Positions 57,546 through 64,000 of a DNA stretch of 64,000 nucleotides are shown in pieces. This stretch comes from Myotis daubentonii (lineage: Eukaryota > Chordata > Mammalia > Chiroptera > Vespertilionidae), in the NCBI RefSeq assembly GCF_963259705.1, contig NC_081849.1:58686093-58750092 (forward strand), given 5' to 3'. The position numbers were made by a program, and so were the translations under genes. The notes beneath the pieces were generated by a model. The model made no database searches and was not told the DNA's origin. It worked only from the letters and a program-made list of their open reading frames with translations. Positions within the stretch are counted from its first letter, which is position 1. Every line of letters begins with the position of its first letter.

Positions 57546-58207
57546 TCCTATCTAATAAAAGAGTAACATGCAAATTAACCGTCACTCCATCACAAGAGAT
57601 GGCGACAGCCATGGAGCTGGAGCGAGCAGGAGGCTTGGGTTGCCCCCAGCGATGGAGGAAGCCAAGCTTCCTGCCTGCCCTGGCTGGCACTGGGTCCCAC
57701 TCAAGGCTACAAAGTTTCAATTCTAGAAGATAAATAAATCCCAGAAAGAAAAAAAAATTAAGAAAGAAAGGACGGCCATCAGCCCCTCACCCAGGCTGGC
57801 CAGGCACCCCAGTAGGGACCCCCACTCTGAAAAGGGTGTGGCTAGCCTGAAAACAGCCCTCAGCCCCTCATCCAGGCTGGCCACACACCCATGGGGTGAG
57901 AGTCCCCACTGCGGGGCCTGTCCAGCCTGAAAAAAGTCATCAGCATCTCACCCAGGCTGGCCACATCCCCATGTGGTGAGGGTCCCCGCTGGGGGTCTTG
58001 GCCAGCCTGCAAACAGCCACCAGCCCCTCACGCAGGCTGGCCAGGCACCCCAGTGGGGACACCTACCCTGAAGGGGGTATAGCCAGCCTGAAAATAGCCG
58101 TCAGCCCCTCATCCAGGCTGTCCAGGCACCCCAGTGGGACCCCCACCCTGATCCGGGACACCCTTCAGGGCAAACCAACCAGCCCCGACCCGTGCACCAG
58201 GCATCTC
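57546..58207 (+). mobile_element. HeliBat-type Helitron carrying foreign sequence and minisatellite
   Basis: Starts TCCTATCTAATAAAAGAGTA after an A (57545). It then holds a non-HeliBat segment (57580-57770) with an open GCGACAGCCATGGAGCTGGA stretch and a short A-rich run, followed by five 80-bp tandem units. It ends GTGCACCAGGCATCTC, matching the HeliBat GGCCTCTAG end but with CTAG lost, directly against the next Helitron. The 57580-57720 segment looks like captured host sequence; I cannot name the gene. Confidence 0.85.
57772..58165. repeat. 80-bp minisatellite inside Helitron, five units
   Basis: Units start at 57772, 57853, 57933, 58013 and 58094, with lengths 81, 80, 80, 81 and a partial. 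Each holds CAGCCCCTCA(C/T)CCAGGCTGG or a close variant. Units 1, 4 and 5 share CAGGCACCCCAGT and units 2 and 3 share CCCATG(G/T)GGTGAG, so two unit types are present. Confidence 0.95.
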
Positions 58208-58667
58208 TCCTATATAATAAAAGGGTAATATGCAATTGACCTTAACAGCAGAATGACTGGGAATGACTGGTTACTATGACACACACTGACCACAAGGGGG
58301 CAGATGCTCAATGCAGGAGCTGCCCCCTGGTGGTCTGTGCACTCCCACAAGGGGAGCTCTGCTCAGCCACAAGCCAGGCTGATGGCTGCCAGCACAGCAG
58401 TGGTAGTGGGAGCTTCTCCTGCCTCCTCAGCAGCGCTAAGGATGTCCGACTGCAGCTTAGGCCTGCTCCCCGCTGGCAAGTGGACATCCCCTGAGGGCTC
58501 CTGGGCTGCCAGAGGGATGTTTGACTGCCAGTTTAGGCCCAATCCCCCGGGGAGCGGGCCTAAGCCAGCATGTGGACATCCCCCGAGGGGTCCCAGACTT
58601 CAAGAGGGCACAGGCCGGGCTGAGGGACCCCCCTGAGTGCACAAATTTTTGTGCACCGGGCCTCTAG
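58208..58667 (+). mobile_element. HeliBat-type Helitron, complete ends
   Basis: A 460-bp element beginning TCCTATATAATAAAAGGGTA. The 3' end has a terminal hairpin GTGCACAAATTTTTGTGCAC (58637-58656) and GGCCTCTAG, with the terminal CTAG at 58664-58667 followed by a host T. It starts directly against the previous Helitron rather than after a host A. The interior holds a second, longer hairpin (58284-58339). It encodes no Rep/helicase, so it is non-autonomous. Confidence 0.95.
58284..58339. repeat. Internal inverted repeat of HeliBat
   Basis: Arms 58284-58303 and 58320-58339 pair at 18 of 20 positions around a 16-base loop. The arm core is ACCACAAGGGGGCAG on the left. Confidence 0.9.
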
Positions 58668-59614
58668 TTGTAAGATAAATGGGAAAAGATTCCTCAATTC
58701 CATTCATTTTTATTAACAAAAAATCAGATGTGGTTGTTTTGTTTTCATGTTAATTTCACAAAAGACAGATCTTTAGAAAGCTATCTGGCTGTTGTTATAT
58801 TTTTATCTTAAGTTGTGGAATTATCATGAGGGAATGTTTGTTTGATGGTTCACATATACCATTAATGTTTCATTTATTTGCAAGAGAAATAATATAAAGC
58901 ATTTAACATCTGCTAAGAAGGGTCGTTCCTGGTGACTTGTAAATTCAGTAGATTATGTTTTCATAAAAAGTTGCATTTGCTAAATGAAGCTTTATTATAA
59001 TATACTATTTATAGATTCAAATCACCGAGGTGTTAGTAGCCAGATAATGAAATGTAGATGGTGGTTTAGCACTGTGTGATTATTGAGGAGAGAATAGATG
59101 GATAAGGAACATTTTTCATTCGATGGAAATAATAGGATTGCTTGTCCTGAGATTCATACCCTGCTATGTATCATTTCCTGGTGAATAAATCTAACTAACT
59201 ATACTAACACCACTTACATATGTATTATTAACTAAGGAGGCTCTTCAGAATGACACTAAGGTGAAGCAGGGTTTTTAAGATTCTCCTCCACTGGGACTGC
59301 AGGTCTGACTAGTTCAAACTCTACAAATCTCCTCCTCGGCCTGGCAATCCAGGATCAGGTTTTCTGAGCTGATTTTAATTAAAGTTGATTTTAGGCTCAA
59401 TTTCACTTCATCTGAAGCTAAAATGGTTTGTGCAAAGTAGTCTTTTATGTATGAGCGTAAAAGGAAAATTTTAAGAGTGCATTGATATGTGTGTGTGTTG
59501 GGGGTGTGTGTTTATATATGTGTAATGTATTCAAGAACACTAAGATAAAGTCTGCCAAAAATATCATATTTCTTTATTGTTACTACAGTTTATTTGAGCT
59601 CTGGCCAGAGGAAC
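58668..59614. other. Unassigned DNA
   Basis: No repeat or gene recognised; a short TG run lies at 59488-59520. Confidence 0.45.
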
Positions 59615-59725
59615 ATACCAACTAAAGTCAGACCCTCTGAATTACCAGTGTATACCTATGTGACTATGGACAAGTCATTTAAACCCATTGAAGTCTCTAT
59701 GAGCTCATCTGTAATGTTTTTTAAA
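59615..59725 (+). mobile_element. MIR SINE fragment (plus)
   Basis: Sense MIR core: CCTATGTGACTATGGACAAG, TCATTTAAACCCATTGAAGT, then GAGCTCATCTGTAATG. Confidence 0.7.
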
Positions 59726-59769
59726 AAATTTCTAACATCAAAAATACGTCAGAAGTCATAAAGAAAAAG

Positions 59770-60550
59770 ATTACACATTTGACATGTTATAGACTGACAG
59801 ATAATATCTGTAACATACATATTAGATACTGGATAAATATGTAAGTGTATGCCATAAATATATAAATAAACATTCAAAGTGTTCCTATAAATCATCAGAC
59901 AAACTCAAAGTAAAACATGCACAAAGGATAGGCAAACAGTATTCATAGGAGAACAAATGTAAATGCCCTATAAGCATATGACATATGCTTAATAAAAAAA
60001 ATTAACATGAGCCACCTTTATTCAACTTGAGCATTAGTAAATATTGTTTAAAGATTGGTATTGGTCTGGGGAACTGGACACCTAATATATTATTAGAAAC
60101 ATTTTGGAGACCAATTTGTCTTTAAAATTTTAGTACAATACATTGTAAGCAATTCAGCTTTTTAGAATCAATTTACCATGGGGAAATATTTATGCATTTT
60201 GTGCAAACTCATGCATTTAGGCTTTTTATGTACAATCACAAAACAATTGGAGATGGGATAAATTATGATGCATTCATACTTTAGAATGGGTTAGAGACAT
60301 ATATCCAGACACAAAAAGGTCCAGGACATATTGCAGAAGTGAAAAGAAATTACATACTACACATATCATATGTTACTTATATATAGTTGTGTGCACATAA
60401 ATACTTCAAAAAAAGGGTCTGGAAGGATATACAACAAACTGTTAACAGTTGTTAATCATGGGAGGGAGTTAGTTTCTTTTTTTATTCCCAAAGCTTCTGA
60501 ATTTCTTTGACTTTATGAGGCTAAACTTTTAATAATATTTGAACAACTAA
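59770..60550 (+). mobile_element. Ancient L1M ORF2 3' end and 3' UTR (plus)
   Basis: Old L1 blocks in order: TGTTCCTATAAATCATCAGA, ATTCATAGGAGAACAAATGT, then TTTTGGAGACCAATTTGTC, ATAAATTATGATGCATTCAT, and the 3' UTR-like GTCTGGAAGGATATACAACA and AACTGTTAACAGTTGTTAAT. All frames broken. Confidence 0.8.
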
Positions 60551-61200
60551 GAGCAGTTCTAAATTATTCTTTCCTATAGTATCATCATGTTAAGCTCTAA
60601 GGGAACCAGTGAGTGTAAAAATTATTTTCTAAACACTACAAGTACCAAATAGACATAAAGAGTGTGTGTGTCATTGTATGACTTCATCTTTAGTATCTGG
60701 GTTTTTTGTAGAAGGGGCATCACATATAATTTTCGATGAGTTTGAATAGATCCTACTTGATAAGCAGTTAATTTAGTCTACATCAATCATTACTTATTGG
60801 ATCTGTTGGCTTTTATTTCTCTTCTGTAAATCCCAGAGAATTAAAATGGGAAGGTTACCACACACGGGATTTTTAATCAATCCCTCCATCTCTTTCATGC
60901 TCTCTCTGCCTTGCTTTCTCTGTGGCTCTGTGCATTCTATTTCATTAATTCTACCTCTTTCTTCATATCTTCCCTCATTCTCAAAAAAATCTAAAAAATA
61001 GTTTTCTATAAATACTGCAAGCAAATTGCAAATTGACTTCCTTATAGTAATGTTAAATTTTGAAATGTTTCAAATAGGGGAAATCTAAGCAACAAACTAA
61101 AGCCTGACAGGCTGTCAATCTTATTATAATCCCACACTTATATAAAAAAATATGCACCTCATTTCCACTTCAGGTTCTCTGCGGCTGCTGCACCAAAGAT
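60551..61200. other. Unassigned DNA left of the second L1
   Basis: No repeat or gene recognised. Confidence 0.45.
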
Positions 61201-61209
61201 GCTAATACG

Positions 61210-61921
61210 TTGGAGATTAAACCCTTTGCCAATGTTATCTTTGATAAGGGTTTGATCTCCAACAGTTACAGGGAACTCATGCAACTTAACAAAAGGAAGA
61301 TAAACAATGCAATCAAAAAATGGGCAAAGGACCTAAATAGACACTTTTTGAAAGAGGACATCATTCAGAAGGCCAAGAGACACATGAAAACATGCTCAAA
61401 ATCACTAATCACCTCAGAAATGCAAATCAAAACAATAATGAGGTACCACCTCACACCTATCAGAATGGCTATCATCAACAAATCAACAAATGACAAGTGC
61501 TGGAGAGGATGTGGGGAAAGAGGAACCCTCCTTCACTGCTGGTGGGAATGCAGACTGGTGCAGCCACTGTGAGAACAGTATGGCGTTTCCTCAAAAATTT
61601 AAAAATAAAACTGCTATTTGACCCAGTAATACCACTTCTAGGACTATATCCCAAGAAAACAGAAACACCAATCAAAAAGGATATATGCACCCCTATGTTC
61701 ATAGCAGCACAATTTATAATAGCTAAGATTTGGAAATAGCCTAAATGCCCATCAGCAGAAGAGTGGATTAGAAAACTATGGTACATCTACACAATGGAAT
61801 ACTACGCTGCTATAAAAAGGAAGGAATTCTTACCATTTGCAGCAGCATGGATGGAACTCAAGAGCATTATGCTAAGTGAAATAAGCCAGGCAATGAAAGA
61901 AAAATACCACATGATCTCACT
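61210..61921 (+). pseudogene. L1 ORF2 C-terminal fragment, disabled
   Basis: The L1 ORF2 C-terminal domain. The Cys/His knuckle is intact ([18 protein letters not shown]), unlike the long copy. A frameshift near 61570 moves the reading to another frame. That frame ends at a TAG after AKIWK (61737-61739), where the long copy has Gln. Beyond it, [18 protein letters not shown] codons and a C terminus ending in SLIYG are readable in register. Confidence 0.9.
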
Positions 61922-62217
61922 TATTTATGGATAATAAAGAACATTATAACCCAATGAACAAAAAGATAGATACGGAGACAGAGAAGCATCAGACAGACTG
62001 TCAAATTACAGCAGGAAGGCTGGGGAGTGTTGGTAAGAGGTCAACTGAAGGACTTGTATACACGCATATAAGCATAACCAATGCACACAGACACTGGGGG
62101 GGTGGGGTCAGGGCATGTACTGGGGGGGGGAAGGGGAGGTTGGTGGAAGGTCAATGGGGGGAAAAAGGAGACATATGTACTACTATTTGTAATACTTTAA
62201 ACAATAAAATAGCATTT

Positions 62218-62218
<1 letters not shown>

Positions 62219-62254
<36 letters not shown>

Positions 62255-62263
62255 AAATAAATA
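62219..62263. repeat. (AAAT)n microsatellite
   Basis: An array of about 11 AAAT units with one short break forms the L1 tail. Confidence 0.95.
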
Positions 62264-62280
62264 AGCAAGCTAGCTAATAT

Positions 62281-64000
62281 GGCCACAGCCACCTTTCTTC
62301 TTCAGTCCTCTAAGAAACCCTGGATATTTATTGGTCCAACAACTGGAGAGGTCCTAGCCCTCATTCCTACTGTCTTCTCACTGAAAAGGAGAACTAGTCG
62401 TAATTTGAGAAATCAAGTTAGTGGGTTGAGACTAGCATTTTAAACACAGGATTGAGAGTATCTGAATGCACATAACACATAGTAAGAGAAATAGCCTTTC
62501 TAAAAAACATTAGTGTCCCTCTATCTCTCTATCTCTCTATCTCTGTCTCTCAGATGCTGACACCTGTGGTTACCATAATAAACAAACATGACAAAACCTG
62601 CAAGGCTCTGGAATCTACTTGAACCTTTTTCTTACTACAGCCTCATATTTCTATTCCATAAGTTCTTATAATCTTATTTTTATCTTTTCTGAAAGCTGCC
62701 TGACCTTTGAGCTTCCTCATTAATGTTTTCTAAGCCAATTCCATAATAAGAGTTAATGGTACAGCAGTGCATTAGGGGAAAGAAGATCTTGCCTCTTAGT
62801 TCTAACTTTACCCCTTTGCTCTTAGAGACTTGGGCAACTCAGTCACCTTCTCTGGACCATGTTCGTTTGTCTGTATACAGTAATGGCTATAGTAATACCA
62901 AATGTTCATAAAAACTGAAGGAGTAACCCAGGTTGTGACTCAAAGTCCTTTCAAAGATATAACCTTTGTATGGTCAAGACCATGTCATTCTATTGCCTGT
63001 GGCAATATCATGAGCTCTTCATTATCCAGTGCTGTGTAGACATCTGGCCAATTATTTTTAAAAGCATTACATCGCTTCACCCACATCATCTGTCAATTCT
63101 TATTATAATATTTTACTTGGACCTCTGTCATTTATCTTGCTCCCCGTTTTGGATTTACCTGTATCTTTTATGAGTTTTAATACTTTAACACTTGTGTGAC
63201 AATGCAGCATGTTAAATTTTTAAATAAATGTTTAGAAGGATTTAAGCGTATATAAATTCATGCATATGTGTACATATAAAAATCTATATTTTTTCTACAT
63301 AGTGGTATGATACTTGCTTGGAAATAATAAGTTGTGATTTATCTCAGCTTTTATTTTCACACATGCATAACACAGGTTGCAAATTACCCTACATTCCAAA
63401 GACATTTTTCAGTGTTCACCTGGTTTGGAGGTGAGACTCTCAGGAGACATACATTTTAGAAATCTAAAACAAAAGAAGGCAAATTATATAACAGCCCCAC
63501 TTTTTCATCCATCTTCCACACATGGAGGGACTTACATGGTTAGCAGGGCTATAGAGACACAGAGGGGAAATTGATTTTCACACAAATTTTCAATTCCCAA
63601 TGCAGGGACTCTTCAGAGGGAGTGCAAACTAAAGATGATAGGACCACCAATGGCTAGGCTTATGCACATTGCCATTATACACAGGATTTCTTTCCCATTT
63701 AAATTTAGCATTTCCCACTGCTCTCTGTTAGTTATGGGGGTTGGGTAGGAAGAAGTGTAATTTTTTTTTTTCCTCTGTCACATTCATTCTTTATACAAGA
63801 TACATGGCTTCATGCAGCCTGAAATTTGCATTAATGCCTGGAAATAAGATATTTGAGACAATATAAAAGGCCAAATACACATTCTACCCCCTCCGCCCCC
63901 ATTTGCTAGAATAATTTTTCTGCAAAGTTGAGACTAGAACTTCATGTGACCATGACACATCCTCCTCTTTGCCCTCCTCACCCCTACTGTTGCTAATGTA
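62281..64000. other. Unassigned DNA to the right edge
   Basis: Apart from a plus-strand MIR fragment and a short TCTC/CTAT run (62518-62548), no repeat or gene is recognised. Confidence 0.4.
62795..62920 (+). mobile_element. MIR SINE fragment (plus)
   Basis: A sense MIR core: GAGACTTGGGCAACTCAGTC, ACCTTCTCTGGACCATG, then ACAGTAATGGCTATAGTAAT. Confidence 0.65.

Larger units (their letters stand above)
61210..62265 (+). mobile_element. 5'-truncated bat L1 (plus), ORF2 end and 3' UTR
   Basis: L1 homology begins near 61210 (LEIKPFAN aligns with WENIFAN of the long copy) and runs through the ORF2 C terminus, a G-rich 3' UTR tract (62096-62170) and the polyadenylation region. The tail is an AAAT array (62219-62263). 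The 7-base GCTAATA at 61201-61207 recurs at 62273-62279 and may be a worn target duplication. It is younger than the L1M relic upstream but cannot move. Confidence 0.93.

Noticed and set aside
57772..58165. Possible CRISPR array (regular repeats)
   Set aside because: The 80-bp units are contiguous with no unique spacers, inside a eukaryotic Helitron. It is a minisatellite.

Overview
The window is nuclear DNA from a mammal, almost certainly a vespertilionid bat such as Myotis, Eptesicus or Pipistrellus. Three repeat types occur together here. There are many tRNA-derived Ves SINEs, several Helitrons of the HeliBat type, and a SPIN (SPACE INVADERS) hAT element with intact ends. Among mammals, abundant Helitrons are known only from vespertilionid bats. 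I found no intact host protein-coding gene, no rRNA or tRNA gene and no CRISPR array. The window reads as an intergenic region or one very large intron; the sequence alone cannot decide which.

Layout. 1-9 kb: A+T-rich, mostly unassigned DNA with three Ves SINEs, a mariner remnant and old L1 debris. 9-14 kb: a worn sense-strand L1 interrupted by a GC-rich, SVA-like composite insert, then MIR and an older Ves. 14.2-19.3 kb: a 5.1 kb minus-strand L1 with a perfect 14-bp target-site duplication, cut off at its 5' end inside ORF1 and carrying a broken ORF2. 19-27 kb: mostly unassigned DNA, the SPIN element, a Ves, and MIR and MER5 relics. 27-35 kb: L2, an LTR in minus orientation, two Ves SINEs, a gene-fragment-like Helitron and a second Helitron inserted in an L2. 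35-48 kb: Ves SINEs, L2 and MIR relics, a minus-strand Helitron, a short mariner MITE, an old L1/HAL1 block, a second hAT element and an ERVL-like LTR with a 5-bp duplication. 48-64 kb: relic L2, MIR and L1, a back-to-back Helitron pair carrying an 80-bp minisatellite, and a second 5'-truncated L1.

The window has no genes that work together. Its content is a layered record of transposition: MIR, L2, MER5 and old L1 at the bottom, Ves SINEs and bat L1 inserted into them, and vespertilionid DNA transposons (Helitrons, SPIN and another hAT) on top. Nested insertions give the relative order at several points. Repeat family names come from recognising the sequences, not from a database search. Boundaries of old elements are approximate.
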